DNA from: Marimonas lutisalis
GTDB lineage: Bacteria; Pseudomonadota; Alphaproteobacteria; Rhodobacterales; Rhodobacteraceae
Assembly: GCF_005434965.1 (NCBI RefSeq)
Contig: NZ_SKCI01000003.1
Coordinates: 124,001-188,000 of the forward strand
DNA length: 64,000 nt
Reading direction: 5' to 3'
Part shown: piece after piece, positions 33,084-42,598 of the stretch
Numbering within the stretch: position 1 is the stretch's first letter
How the letters are laid out: every line of letters starts with the position of its first letter
Translations under genes and position numbers: made by a program
The notes under the pieces: generated by a model
What the model was told of the DNA's origin: nothing
The model's input: the letters and a program-made list of their open reading frames with translations, nothing else
Databases searched by the model: none

Positions 33084-33896
33084 ATGCGCCATACATTACC
33101 GCTCGCACCACAGTTCTATGTCACCGCCCCCCAGCCCTGCCCCTATCTCGCGGGCCGGATGGAACGGAAACTGTTCACCGCGCTGCAAGGCGAAAATGCC
33201 GAGCGGCTTAACGATGCCCTGTCGAAACAGGGCTTCCGGCGCTCGCAGAACGTGCTCTACCGTCCCTCCTGCGCGGATTGCGCGGCCTGTCTCTCGGCCC
33301 GCATCCGCGTCGACGCCTTCGACCCGTCGAAGAGCCAGAAGCGTGTCCTGCGTCGCAATCGCGCGCTAGAACGGCGCGCGACCAGCCCCTGGGCCACCGA
33401 AGACCAATACGCGCTTTTCCGCCGCTATCTCGACAGCCGGCACGCCGATGGCGGCATGGCCGACATGGACGTGTTCGAGTTTGCCGCGATGATCGAGGAA
33501 ACCCCGATCCGCTCTCGCGTGATCGAGTATACCGACCGCAACACCGAAAGCCTGTCCGCCGTATGCCTGACCGACGTGCTCGATGACGGGCTCAGCATGG
33601 TCTATTCCTTCTTCGATCCCGACCGCACGCGCGACAGCCTCGGCACCTATATCATTCTCGATCATATCGACATCGCGCGCGAGGCCGGCCTGCCCTACGT
33701 GTATCTCGGCTACTGGGTGCCCGGCTCGCCCAAAATGGGCTACAAGGCCAAGTTCTCGGGGCTCGAGGTCTATCAGCAGGGCGAATGGCGCCCAATGCGC
33801 GACCCGGCCGATTTCGAGGCCGACACCCACCCGCTCTCGACCGATCCGATCGCCGAACAGGTCGCCAATATCTCGCTGCCCGACATTCGCCGGTAA
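33084..33896 (+). CDS. bpt: Aspartate/glutamate leucyltransferase (arginyltransferase family)
   Basis: A 270-residue Bpt/ATE1-like enzyme that transfers Leu (or Arg in eukaryotic relatives) from aminoacyl-tRNA to proteins with N-terminal Asp or Glu, making them N-end-rule substrates. The characteristic blocks are [41 protein letters not shown] with conserved cysteines, and [18 protein letters not shown]. The ATG at 33084 fits the family start ([14 protein letters not shown]). The frame is open far upstream, but that part overlaps the RDD gene and is not coding. Targets would be degraded by ClpAP with ClpS; those genes are not in the window. Confidence 0.95.
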   Translation: MRHTLPLAPQFYVTAPQPCPYLAGRMERKLFTALQGENAERLNDALSKQGFRRSQNVLYRPSCADCAACLSARIRVDAFDPSKSQKRVLRRNRALERRATSPWATEDQYALFRRYLDSRHADGGMADMDVFEFAAMIEETPIRSRVIEYTDRNTESLSAVCLTDVLDDGLSMVYSFFDPDRTRDSLGTYIILDHIDIAREAGLPYVYLGYWVPGSPKMGYKAKFSGLEVYQQGEWRPMRDPADFEADTHPLSTDPIAEQVANISLPDIRR

Positions 33897-33943
33897 ACGC
33901 GACGGGTTTTGCCAAGCGCTCCCATCCCGCCTATCCTGCCGGC

Positions 33944-34645
33944 ATGAGTTCTGATTACACCCTCTACTACTGGCCTATCCCATTTCGCGGCCATTTCATC
34001 CGCCACATCCTCGCCCATGTCGGTGCGCGATGGGACGAGGCCGATATCGACGCGGTCGAAGACCTCAGGGCCACGTCGCCCGCCGATCAGCCCTACCCGT
34101 TCATGGCCCCGCCCCTGCTGCATGATCACCGCCGGGATGTCTGGATCAGCCAGATGCCCGCGATCGCGCTCCATCTCGGCCGCGCGCATGACCTGATCAC
34201 GGACGAGGCGCAGACAATGCGCCTCTTCTGCGATGCCTCCGACGTTCTTTTCGAGATCACCTGCCATCACGGCGACCGGATGTGGGACGAGGCCAGCTGG
34301 CGCACCTTCACCGCCCACCGCCTGCCCCGCTGGATGCAGCTGCACGAGGCATTGGCGTCGCGCACCGGGGTGATGCGCGACAGGGGGTTCATGTTCGGTG
34401 CAGACACCCCCTCGCTCGCCGATCTGGCGCTCACGACCCTCTGGCACACGATGACAACCCACCTGCCCGCCCTGCGTCCGATGCTCGAGGCCCATGCCCC
34501 CACTGTCGCGGGGGTCACCGACCGCATCGCCGCCACTCCGGCCATCGCCGCGCTCAACACCGCATGGGAGACGCGCGAGCCGCGCTACTGCGCAGGCCAG
34601 ATCGAGGCTTCGCTCATTGATATGCTCGCACGCTACGGCGCCTAG
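33944..34645 (+). CDS. Glutathione S-transferase-like protein
   Basis: A 233-residue GST-fold protein: a thioredoxin-like N-terminal domain (TLYYWPIPFRGHFIRHILAHVGARW, then MAPPLLHD and ISQMPAIALHLGRA, with the cis-Pro in APPLL) and a helical C-terminal domain from about 85. The Y/S activating residue is not obvious, so glutathione transfer activity is uncertain. It starts 47 bases after bpt. Its stop TAG overlaps the stop of the convergent acetoacetyl-CoA synthetase gene in the palindrome CTAG. Confidence 0.82.
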   Translation: MSSDYTLYYWPIPFRGHFIRHILAHVGARWDEADIDAVEDLRATSPADQPYPFMAPPLLHDHRRDVWISQMPAIALHLGRAHDLITDEAQTMRLFCDASDVLFEITCHHGDRMWDEASWRTFTAHRLPRWMQLHEALASRTGVMRDRGFMFGADTPSLADLALTTLWHTMTTHLPALRPMLEAHAPTVAGVTDRIAATPAIAALNTAWETREPRYCAGQIEASLIDMLARYGA

Positions 34646-36597
34646 GCCATCCGCGCCCGGGCATAGGCCACGAAGGCATCGAAACTGCCCGGATTGGCCA
34701 TCGAATCCCGGTTCACCACCTTCTCCGGATCGCCCACCAGGAGCAGCTTTTTCACCGGCACTTCCAGCTTCTTGCCCGACAGCGTCCTCGGCACCTCGGC
34801 AATCTCCACGATCTCGTCGGGCAGGAACCGCGCCGAGACCTGCGCGCGGATCGCCGCGCGGATCCTGTCGCGCATCGCGTCATCCAGCACGTGGCCTTCC
34901 TTCATCACTACGAACAGCGGCATGAAGCTTTCGCGCCCCAGGAACTCCAGGTCCACCACGAGGCTGTCCATCACCTCGTCCAGCCCCTCGACCGCCCGGT
35001 AGATCTCGGAACTGCCCAGCCGTAGCCCGCGCCGGTTGATCGTCGCATCCGACCGCCCGTAGATGATCGAACCACCGTCTTCGGTGAACATGATCCAGTC
35101 ACCATGCCGCCAGATGCCCGGATAGGTGTCGAAATAGCTTTCATGCAGGCGCGATCCATCCTCGTCGCCCCAGAACTTCAGCGGCATCGAGGGCAGCGGC
35201 TCGGTGCAGACCAGCTCGCCCACCTCGCCGATCACCTCGTTTCCCGCCTCGTCGAACGCCCTGACCGCGTTGCCTAGCGCCCGGCACTGCATCTCGCCCG
35301 CGCGGACAGCCATCATCGGGTTGCCCAGCACGAAAGCCCCGGCCAAATCCGTCCCCCCGCTGATCGGCGCCAGCCAGACATCCGCCTTCACATGCGCGTA
35401 AATCCAGTCATACCCCTCCTGGCTCAGTGGCGACCCGGTCGAGCCCAGCGAGCGCAGCGCCGACAAATCCAGCACCTCGCCCGGGCGCACATCGGCCTTG
35501 CGGCACCCATCGAAAAACGCAGCCCCCGCGCCGAAATAGGTGATCCGCTCGCGCGCTACCATGCGCCAGACCTCCAGCATATCGGGGTAATTCGGCGCCC
35601 CGTCATGCAGCGCCACCATCGCCCCCTGGCCCAGCGCCGCCCATTGCGCGTTCCACATGATCCACCCCGAGGAGGTGAGCCAGCAGAACCGGTCCTCGGC
35701 CCCGATATCCTGGTGCAGGCTCTGCTTGGCGCCTTCCAGAAGCACCCCGCCATGGCCATGCACGATAGGCTTCGGATTGCCCGTCGTGCCCGAGGAATAG
35801 ACGATCCACAAAGGATGCGAGAACTCCACCGCTACGATCTCCGGCGCACGCGGGGCCCCCTGCACCTCGGCCCAGGGCAGCCAGCCTTCGGGCGCATCGC
35901 CCAGCACCGGCACCATCACCTTGTGCTGAACCGTCGGCAATTCCCCCGCGATCTCGTCGAGCAGCGCGCGTCGGTCGATCTCCTTGCCGCCGTGGGTGTA
36001 TCCGTCCTGCGCGATCAGAACCTTCGGCTCGATCTGCCCGAACCGGTCGAGGATCGCCACATGGCCCATATCCGGCGCACAAAGCGACCAGATCGCCCCC
36101 ATCCCCACCACCGCCAGGAACGAGACCAGCGCCTCGGGGCTGTTGGGAAGAACCGCGACCACCCGGTCGCCCTTCTCCACCCCCATCTCGCGCAGGCTCG
36201 CCTGCACCGCGCCCACGCGCCCGCGCAGCTCGGCCCAGCTCAGCTCGTGCCGCCCGAAGGTCTCCGATTGCTGCACGATCGCCGTCGCCTCGGGCTTCGT
36301 ATCCGCATGGCGCAGCATCTGCCCGGCGAAATTGGTCATCGCCCCGGGAAACCAGTCCGCCCCGGGCATCTTCCGCTCGGGCAAAACCTCGCTCCAGCCG
36401 TCGATCGGCAGGTCGAAGAAATCGATGATCGAGGTCCAGAACCCCTCCAGATCGCTCACCGACCATTCCCAGAGCGCGTGATAATCGGAGAATGTCAGCC
36501 CCCGCTCGGCCTCCAGCCAGCGGATATACTGCCCCAGGCGCGAGGACTCGGCGCGCGCCTGGCTCGGCTCCCACAGGATCGGATTATGCTCGGTCAT
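34642..36597 (-). CDS. aacS: Acetoacetyl-CoA synthetase
   Basis: A 651-residue adenylate-forming enzyme (ANL superfamily) of the acetoacetate-CoA ligase group. The N-terminal ACAS motif region (YIRWLEAERGLTFSDYHALWEWSV), the AMP-binding motif YSSGTTGNPKPIVHGHGG, the GWIMWNAQW segment typical of this subgroup, and the late YGRSDATINRRGLRLG and GKKLEVPVKKL are all present. GGGAGGGG precedes the ATG at 36597. It activates acetoacetate for reuse from polyhydroxybutyrate or ketone-body type metabolism. No PHB genes are adjacent. The stop is shared with the convergent GST gene. Confidence 0.95.
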   Translation of the reverse strand: MTEHNPILWEPSQARAESSRLGQYIRWLEAERGLTFSDYHALWEWSVSDLEGFWTSIIDFFDLPIDGWSEVLPERKMPGADWFPGAMTNFAGQMLRHADTKPEATAIVQQSETFGRHELSWAELRGRVGAVQASLREMGVEKGDRVVAVLPNSPEALVSFLAVVGMGAIWSLCAPDMGHVAILDRFGQIEPKVLIAQDGYTHGGKEIDRRALLDEIAGELPTVQHKVMVPVLGDAPEGWLPWAEVQGAPRAPEIVAVEFSHPLWIVYSSGTTGNPKPIVHGHGGVLLEGAKQSLHQDIGAEDRFCWLTSSGWIMWNAQWAALGQGAMVALHDGAPNYPDMLEVWRMVARERITYFGAGAAFFDGCRKADVRPGEVLDLSALRSLGSTGSPLSQEGYDWIYAHVKADVWLAPISGGTDLAGAFVLGNPMMAVRAGEMQCRALGNAVRAFDEAGNEVIGEVGELVCTEPLPSMPLKFWGDEDGSRLHESYFDTYPGIWRHGDWIMFTEDGGSIIYGRSDATINRRGLRLGSSEIYRAVEGLDEVMDSLVVDLEFLGRESFMPLFVVMKEGHVLDDAMRDRIRAAIRAQVSARFLPDEIVEIAEVPRTLSGKKLEVPVKKLLLVGDPEKVVNRDSMANPGSFDAFVAYARARMA

Positions 36598-36883
36598 TGT
36601 CGCCCCTCCCCGGTTTCGCGCCAGTTTCCACGCCCCGGGGGCCAAGGCAAGGGGATTGACGGAACGTCACGCACGCGCGGCCCTCCAAGCGCGGGGGGAC
36701 AAGCCCCTCAGTTCCGGATGCTGCATGTCCCGGGACATGTCTAAAGCGGCGGGGCCGGTCGACACAGCACCAAAACCGGACGGAATATTGCTAACGGTTT
36801 GCAATCCGAATTCTGTCAGCGATTTCGACCATGCGATGCATCTGCCAAAACTCACCGTTTCCCGAAAAGCCTTGCCACCCAGG

Positions 36884-37825
36884 TCAGACTGAGGTTGCGT
36901 TCGCCGCCGCAGCGATCTTTGCCATGTGTCGCATGTCCGTGCCGCAACATCCGCCCAAGACTCGAATATGTGGGAATCTCTGCCGGATATCGGCCAGTTG
37001 TTCCGCCAACTCGCTTGGGTCGCCATCATCAAGCTCCTCAGCTTCATCGAGCTCTGCGTGACTACACCGTGAAGCATTGGCGACAATCCCCTTGATGCGC
37101 TGCATCCAGGGCTCACCATTAAGCACCGCATTGAAGTGATCGGGGTGCGCGCAGTTGACCATGAAATAGGCCGCGTATCCGTCGGTTGCGGCATCCACTT
37201 CTGATATCGCATCCTCCAGCGTGCTGCCGGTTGGAAGTCTGCCATCCGTTTCGACCGTAAAGGATATCACGACGGGCAATCCGAAACGGCGCGCCGCCCG
37301 GATAATGCCAATCGCCTCGGCGGGATAGGCAAGTGTGTATCCACTGATGACATCGACCTCGGTATCCGCAAGCGCCGAAATCTGCTCGGAATGATACCGT
37401 TCCGCCTCGTCCGGGGTCATTTGCGCTTCGGGTGCATAGGCATCATCACGCGGCCCGAGGTTGGCGCTGATCACTGTGGGGATGTCTCCATTGGCTGCAC
37501 GCACATCCGCCATCAAGGCCACGGCCTGCCGGTTGAGCTGTTTCAGCGCATCGGGCGAATAGCCGAGCGCTTCGCCTCGGTCCCGGTTCGCGACCCAGGT
37601 CGGGCTTTCAAGGATCACACCAGCACCTGTGTCCCTGCCCAGCGAAATCATGTCTTTCAGATACCCTTCGAGGAGATCGCGGCCCTCGGCCGTTTCCAGA
37701 AGGGGGTATGAAGCAAATCCGGGCAGGTCCACTCCACGATTGAAAATCAGGTCGGTTTCCATGCCGACGTAAGCCAATAGCAGATCGGCGTTAATGTCAG
37801 GAAACACATCTCGATAAATGGCCAT
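36884..37825 (-). CDS. Homocysteine S-methyltransferase-family protein
   Basis: A 313-residue (beta/alpha)8 protein with the zinc-binding signature VLGGCCGTDMRHM at the C-terminus, plus the third Cys in MVNCAHPDHF. These three cysteines bind the zinc that activates homocysteine. The ESPTWVANRDRGEALGYS segment resembles the substrate-binding strand. Members use S-methylmethionine, betaine-like or other methyl donors. The start at 37825 has a G-rich site (GGGGGCGGA) upstream. It lies at the left edge of the compositionally different region. The ~290 bases between it and aacS hold no gene I can see. A link to DMSP- or methionine-related methyl transfer is possible but unproven. Confidence 0.85.
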   Translation of the reverse strand: MAIYRDVFPDINADLLLAYVGMETDLIFNRGVDLPGFASYPLLETAEGRDLLEGYLKDMISLGRDTGAGVILESPTWVANRDRGEALGYSPDALKQLNRQAVALMADVRAANGDIPTVISANLGPRDDAYAPEAQMTPDEAERYHSEQISALADTEVDVISGYTLAYPAEAIGIIRAARRFGLPVVISFTVETDGRLPTGSTLEDAISEVDAATDGYAAYFMVNCAHPDHFNAVLNGEPWMQRIKGIVANASRCSHAELDEAEELDDGDPSELAEQLADIRQRFPHIRVLGGCCGTDMRHMAKIAAAANATSV

Positions 37826-38418
37826 TCCGCCCCCCTTTCGAAGCTTTCGCATCCAAGACTAGCACATGGTCTGTAACCCGCCACCGTCGTGCGCAAGTAG
37901 GTCCAACCTCATACGCTTCTGCCTCAGGGGACAACCACCGCGAATGCCGATGTCCCAAAGCCGCCATTGGCGCGGTCGCGGCCAAACCCCATAGCGCGCG
38001 GCAGAGCATCGCTACCGTCCCCGAGGGCGCTCGGTCGCCGACCCGCGGGGTGGCGATCCAACATCCCAGCAACGCACTTTTTCCCGGCCAAACACTCCCA
38101 ACCTCACTGTTCCGCGCCCCCTCCCCAAATCGCCACCCCGGGGGGCGGGTCATGCCAAAGGCATGCTTTCAGCATGACGATCGCGCGGCGGCGCAAGCGC
38201 CGCTATTCGCGCGTGTTCAAACCCCAGAGCGTACAGTGCTAATGAGGCCGATTATTGAAACTGTGACGGCAGTTTTAGGCCCATAGCCGACATCCAGGCA
38301 TTGCGCGGCGAACGGTGGCTAAGAGCCCAAATTGACAAATACTGCAATTTGAGCGTACGACCGCTACGCGGACAAAGCCGCCATTCGCGTCTTCAATATT
38401 TTATCCCTAGTGACCAAA
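37826..38418. other. Gene-poor 590-base stretch with hairpins
   Basis: No credible gene is visible. The stretch holds several small inverted repeats (for example CATGC-TTTCAG-GCATG-like at about 38159-38176, and GCGGCG-CAA-GCGCCGC at about 38191-38206) and a phrase GCGGACAAAGCCGCCATTCG (38369-38388) of a type that recurs in Rhodobacterales intergenic DNA. Base composition shifts from GC-rich at the left to AT-richer at the right. It may be the decayed edge of an island. Confidence 0.4.
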
Positions 38419-39603
38419 CTAGGATGCGTCCCTTCCAAGAAACTCAAGCGTCGCTGACATGATCTCGTCCCAAGCTGGTGTTGATTTCAGGAATATGTGA
38501 TTGTTGCTCTCGACCAACTTGAACTCGGCGTTTGGAATCTTCGCGGCCAGAAGCCTACCCTGTGAAACCGGATGTAGCGCATCGCCACTGGCATGAATGA
38601 CCAAAGTTGGCGCCTGAACGCCAGGAAGGCTGTCGGCAACGTCGAATTGATCGATTGTCAAACGAATGCGTGCTGCCATCTCAGGCGTGGCCGATGCGAT
38701 TTGGCTTTCCACGAGGCTTAGCTTTTCCTCGCGTGACGCATCCGGGCAGAACATGGAAATAAAGGCCGACATAAAGGCACTGTCGGGTTTCCCCCATCCC
38801 ATCCTGACTAGCGTCATGAGGGCCTCTGCCTCATTGCGGGAATAGTTGTCATCGCGGACCAAACGACCCTGAGCGAACCCCCCGCATAGGACCAGCCGGC
38901 TTACCCTATCAGGGTGGGTTGCGGCGAAATGAATCGAAATAGGTACCCCTTGAGAGGTTGCGAAAATCGGGAATTTTTCGAGTCCAGCAGAATCCGCCAC
39001 CGCTAACAGATCGTTCGAGTAGGCTTCAATCGACAACTCGTCGACGTCGGTTTGAGAAAGCCCGGTACCGCGTTGGTCGTACCGAATAAGTGTATAGTTC
39101 TCACTAAAAGCTTCTATCGCAGGCCGATATACGGAGCTTTGCCAGTCTTTCTCAAGATGGGTCAGGAAGTGGCCGGCGCGCATAAGCGGCGGTCCGGTTC
39201 CCGACACGGCATAGGCAATCTGTGTCCCATCTGGTGCACACGCGTAGCGTACTGTCTGGGTCATCTCAGGGGGAGCTACCCCGGACCCAGCCTCCTCGTC
39301 GGACACCTTCACCGCCATTTCAAAACCACGGCGCGAAATCGTACGGATCACGCGCTGATCTTTCCCATTGTCAGCGACTGCTGTGCGAGCAGCATTGATG
39401 CGTGCACTGATTGTCGCGTCAGACACAATGCGACCATTCCAGACCACGTCAATCAGGTCATCCTTGGTCACAAGCTGTCCGGCCCGCTCAGCCAAGAGCT
39501 GCAGAAGGTCGAATACCTGCGGCTCAATCGGCACCCTTTCGCCATCTCGTAATAACGTGTGGCTTGCCGTGTCTAGCTCGCAATTTGCAAAGAAATAACG
39601 CAT
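38419..39603 (-). CDS. Winged-helix regulator fused to an alpha/beta hydrolase
   Basis: A 394-residue protein with an OmpR/CadC-type winged-helix domain (residues 1-97: IEPQVFDLLQLLAERAGQLV, VVWNGRIVSDATISARI, ISRRGF) and an alpha/beta-hydrolase domain (about 115-390). The catalytic triad seems intact: S217 in FATSQGV, D341 in HASGDALHP, H369 in SNNHIF. There is no membrane segment, so this is a soluble one-component regulator whose hydrolase part may bind or process the signal. The ATG at 39603 is chosen because residues 1-97 then align without gaps with the regulator at 40299; the frame stays open to a TTG at 39738. Lower GC than neighbours. It is divergent from a small gene. Confidence 0.85.
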   Translation of the reverse strand: MRYFFANCELDTASHTLLRDGERVPIEPQVFDLLQLLAERAGQLVTKDDLIDVVWNGRIVSDATISARINAARTAVADNGKDQRVIRTISRRGFEMAVKVSDEEAGSGVAPPEMTQTVRYACAPDGTQIAYAVSGTGPPLMRAGHFLTHLEKDWQSSVYRPAIEAFSENYTLIRYDQRGTGLSQTDVDELSIEAYSNDLLAVADSAGLEKFPIFATSQGVPISIHFAATHPDRVSRLVLCGGFAQGRLVRDDNYSRNEAEALMTLVRMGWGKPDSAFMSAFISMFCPDASREEKLSLVESQIASATPEMAARIRLTIDQFDVADSLPGVQAPTLVIHASGDALHPVSQGRLLAAKIPNAEFKLVESNNHIFLKSTPAWDEIMSATLEFLGRDAS

Positions 39604-39752
39604 TATTCGGCCGTTCCCTGCGATTTCCAAGTCAGGATCAACCGTTTCTTCAGGCAAATCAAGGAAATCACAAAGACTTCTAAAGGACTTCTTCAAGCGC
39701 GCATTTTTCGAGTCGGGCAAGGTGAATGCATCGAACAACGAGGAGACAAAAG

Positions 39753-40031
39753 ATGACCACCCAGCCCGAATACAACACTATCGCCAACGGCTCGATCGAC
39801 TACGCCCACTATGACCGCCGCGCCCGGGAAATCCGGAGCCAGGACGCCTGGCGCAACATCGGCACCATTGGCAAAATGCTGAAAGCCATCGCGACAATGT
39901 TCGAGCGCGGAGCTTCATACGAGGCGAAACCAATGTCGAAAGCCCCTGGTCGCGAGCCGATGCGAACGCCGCAATTACGTCGCACTCGTCCAAACGTCTC
40001 ACAGGTAAACCCCGAAACGGCAGTCCGGTAA
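39753..40031 (+). CDS. Small protein with DUF1127/RSP_7527-like N-terminus
   Basis: A 92-residue protein whose central part (SIDYAHYDRRAREIRSQDAWRNIGTIGKMLKAIATMF) resembles small Rhodobacterales proteins of the RSP_7527 or DUF1127-related type, some of which bind RNA or respond to stress. The C-terminal 30 residues are basic and Pro/Arg-rich. A good ribosome site (GAGGAG, seven bases before the ATG) supports translation. It lies between two related winged-helix regulators and is divergent from the first, so it is a candidate target gene of either. The family assignment is tentative. Confidence 0.6.
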   Translation: MTTQPEYNTIANGSIDYAHYDRRAREIRSQDAWRNIGTIGKMLKAIATMFERGASYEAKPMSKAPGREPMRTPQLRRTRPNVSQVNPETAVR

Positions 40032-40298
40032 CGCCGAGTGATGGTCCAGAAATGTGATGACCCCGACGGTGTGGCGGGGTCATGACGTTTCCTGCAAGAA
40101 ACTGCCGGACCAAGTTGGTTTAAGCATACTGCCGACAACTTGCTGATCATCGACATAGCTTTTTATGCGACCATAGGGGGAATCTAGCGAACCAAATTGA
40201 CACTCGCTCTTAGTATCCTGCAGGTGGCGCGGCCACGGGACAAGGGTAGATTGCCCGGCTCCCCGCTTGCGCGTATCCTTATTGTAGGAGTGCGTGGC

Positions 40299-41840
40299 AT
40301 GATTTACGAGATCGGCAATTTCAGACTCGATAAGAAAAAAGGCGAGCTCAGCGACGGCGGCGCACCGTGCGAGATTGAGCCACAAGTCTTCGAGTTTATC
40401 TTGTACCTTGTCGAGAACCGTGGCCGCTTGGTGACCAAGGACGAGCTAGTAGACAGCGTCTGGCAAGGGCGCATCGTTTCTGACGCGACCTTGTCGAGCC
40501 GCCTGTTCTCCGCGAGAAAGGCTTTCGGGGACAGCGCGAAGAGTCAAAGATTCATCAAGACCGTCCCTCGCAGGGGCTTTCGCTTCGTCCATGATGTAAC
40601 TGTGCACGACAATACGACCTCGCCCACGCCAATCTCTGCCGACGACCTGGTTAAGACCACTGGCGCTTCTCCGTCTGTTGCAGTCCTTCCTTTTGCAAAC
40701 CTTTCATCAGAAACTGATGACTTCTTCGCCGAGGGTATTTCCGAAGATATTACTACAGAATTGTCGCGTTTTGGCTCGATCCGGGTGATCTCTCGAATGT
40801 CCGCCTTCCGGTTTCGCGATCCTGACCCTGACCTCCCCCATATTGGCCAGACGCTTAGCGCCGATTACTTGCTAACGGGTAGTGTCCGGCGCGCAGGTGA
40901 GCAGATTCGCATCAGCGTTGCTCTAAGCGCGACAGAGAACAGGACCCAGGTTTGGGCCGAACGCTATGACCGTTCGATCGCGGACATTTTTTCGATCCAG
41001 GATGAGATATCCGAAATCGTTGCCTCGACCCTTGCTGGTCGGGTTCAGAAGATCGATACCGAGCGCGCCAAAGCCAAAAAGACTGACAACCTGTCGGCTT
41101 ACGAATGCCTTCTGCGCGGACTAGACCTGCACAAAAGTGGCGACGTCTCTCTGGAACGCGCTGAACGGTCAGTTGCCGCCTTCGACGAAGCCATCGAAAA
41201 GGACCCCGGTTTTGCACGCGCCTATGCCTGGAGGGCGTGCTCACGCTCCCGCACGTGGGGTTTTCCCGCGGAGCCGGACCGAGCAAAGGCCTGCTTCTAC
41301 GACGTTCTACGAGCATTGGAACTCGACCCCGGCGAAGCGGAAGCGCACCGCATCGCCGGCGCGATCTATCGACTTTTGCAGGAGTTCGACAAGGCCGACC
41401 ATCACATAGAACGCGCGCTGGAGCTGAATCCCAACGACGCCCTTGTCGCGATCAAAGCTGCCGAACATCATAGTTTTATGGGACGTCGCCAGCGAGCCGA
41501 TGCGCTTCGGGAACGGGCTATGAAACTTAATCCATTTTTCCCGGAGTTCTATTGGGAAATTGCTGCTTTGGCACAATACACGAATGGCGAATACGAAGCT
41601 GCTATTGCGACCATGAATAAGGTCAATGAACCGACCTTCGCAGGCTACGCCTATCTGGCCGCATCGCAGATGGCGTTGGGTCGGGAGAATGACGCGCAGG
41701 AAACGGTTAATCGGTTGAAGGAAGATTTTCCGAACATCCCCCTCGCCGCTTATTTGCGCCAAGGCTACCGGTTCAGCTTCAAAGATGACGCATCCAACCG
41801 CTCCTTCGTCGAACGACTGGCTGCCGCAGGTCTGGAGTAG
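40299..41840 (+). CDS. Winged-helix regulator with TolB-like and TPR domains
   Basis: A 513-residue protein: winged-helix DNA-binding domain (1-97), a short linker, a TolB-N-like domain (about 125-225: SVAVLPFANLSSETDDFFAEGISEDI, ADYLLTGSVRRAGEQIRISVAL, QVWAERYDR), then TPR repeats (about 265-500: LDLHKSGDVSLERAERSVAAFDEAIEKDPGFARAYAWRA onward). This layout is that of CadC-like or adenylate-cyclase-related regulators, but no cyclase domain is present. No membrane segment is evident. AGGAG lies eight bases upstream of the ATG. The DNA-binding domain shares 41 of 69 residues (26-94) with that of the regulator at 38419-39603. The ligand is unknown. Confidence 0.88.
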   Translation: MIYEIGNFRLDKKKGELSDGGAPCEIEPQVFEFILYLVENRGRLVTKDELVDSVWQGRIVSDATLSSRLFSARKAFGDSAKSQRFIKTVPRRGFRFVHDVTVHDNTTSPTPISADDLVKTTGASPSVAVLPFANLSSETDDFFAEGISEDITTELSRFGSIRVISRMSAFRFRDPDPDLPHIGQTLSADYLLTGSVRRAGEQIRISVALSATENRTQVWAERYDRSIADIFSIQDEISEIVASTLAGRVQKIDTERAKAKKTDNLSAYECLLRGLDLHKSGDVSLERAERSVAAFDEAIEKDPGFARAYAWRACSRSRTWGFPAEPDRAKACFYDVLRALELDPGEAEAHRIAGAIYRLLQEFDKADHHIERALELNPNDALVAIKAAEHHSFMGRRQRADALRERAMKLNPFFPEFYWEIAALAQYTNGEYEAAIATMNKVNEPTFAGYAYLAASQMALGRENDAQETVNRLKEDFPNIPLAAYLRQGYRFSFKDDASNRSFVERLAAAGLE

Positions 41841-41965
41841 TTCATGAACAACGGGAATTTCTGGAATGAAGGAACGTCTGCGTTGGGCTCGAAGCCGTCG
41901 CTGCAGTCAGAGGTGAGCGACGTCTGGTTTTAGATGGCGGACGACTGCTGCCGGCCGCCAAGACT

Positions 41966-42598
41966 TCATAAGTCGATCTTCTCTGAAATGCTCAGCGCGT
42001 CGTCGAGTTCGACGCCAAGGCATCTGACAGTGCTGTCAACTTTGGTATGGCCGAGCAGGAGCTAAACCGCACGCAGGTTGCCAGTATTCCTGTAGATCAA
42101 CGCGGCCTTTGTCCGCCGAAGGGAGTGCGTCCCATAGGCGTTTGGGTCGAGGCCGATCGCCGATACCCAATCGCGGACGAGACGGGCGTATTGCCTTGTC
42201 GAAAGATGGGGCGAGCTATGGAACCTGCTCGGGAACAGGAACCCGCTGCCGACCATCGAGGGTGACGCGACACATTCAAGAACCGATCTTCGCGTGTTCT
42301 CTGACACTTCGAACTGTACCGGTCTGCCAGTCTTGCTCTGGATGACCGACACGCGGTCGCGGACTGAGCCGCCAACGACGAGGTCACTGACGCGCAGACG
42401 AACGAGATCACAACCGCGCAGCTTGCTGTCGATTGCCAGGTTGAACAGCGCCAAGTCCCGCAGGTTATCTGCAAGTTCGAGCCTCGCTCGAATGGCCCAA
42501 TCGTGCCTGGGCAGGAGAGGACGCTTCTGGCCGATCAGTCGGCCCTTCTTCCATGGCGGACGTACGGGTCTCGTTTCTGGGAGCTGGATTTTGGACAT
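41966..42598 (-). pseudogene. Tyrosine recombinase/integrase pseudogene
   Basis: The reading frame of a small tyrosine-type integrase (about 210 residues) runs through an internal TAG at 42062-42064. Upstream it reads SKIQLPETRPVRPPWKKGRL, LFNLAIDSKLRGCDLVRLRVSDL (first catalytic Arg), and AYGTHSLRRTKAALIYR (HxxR). After the TAG, which replaces the Gln of the usual NLRAVQLLLGH, the frame continues LLLGHTKVDSTVRCLGVELDDAL to a TGA at 41966. In intact relatives the segment is STVRYLG; the nucleophilic Tyr is therefore Cys here. Two independent lesions mark it as dead. It lies at the right of the compositionally different region. Confidence 0.85.

Noticed and set aside
37797-38286. Short open frames in the gap left of the winged-helix/hydrolase gene
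   Set aside because: No ribosome sites, no recognisable family, and the translations are dominated by Pro, Arg and Ser.
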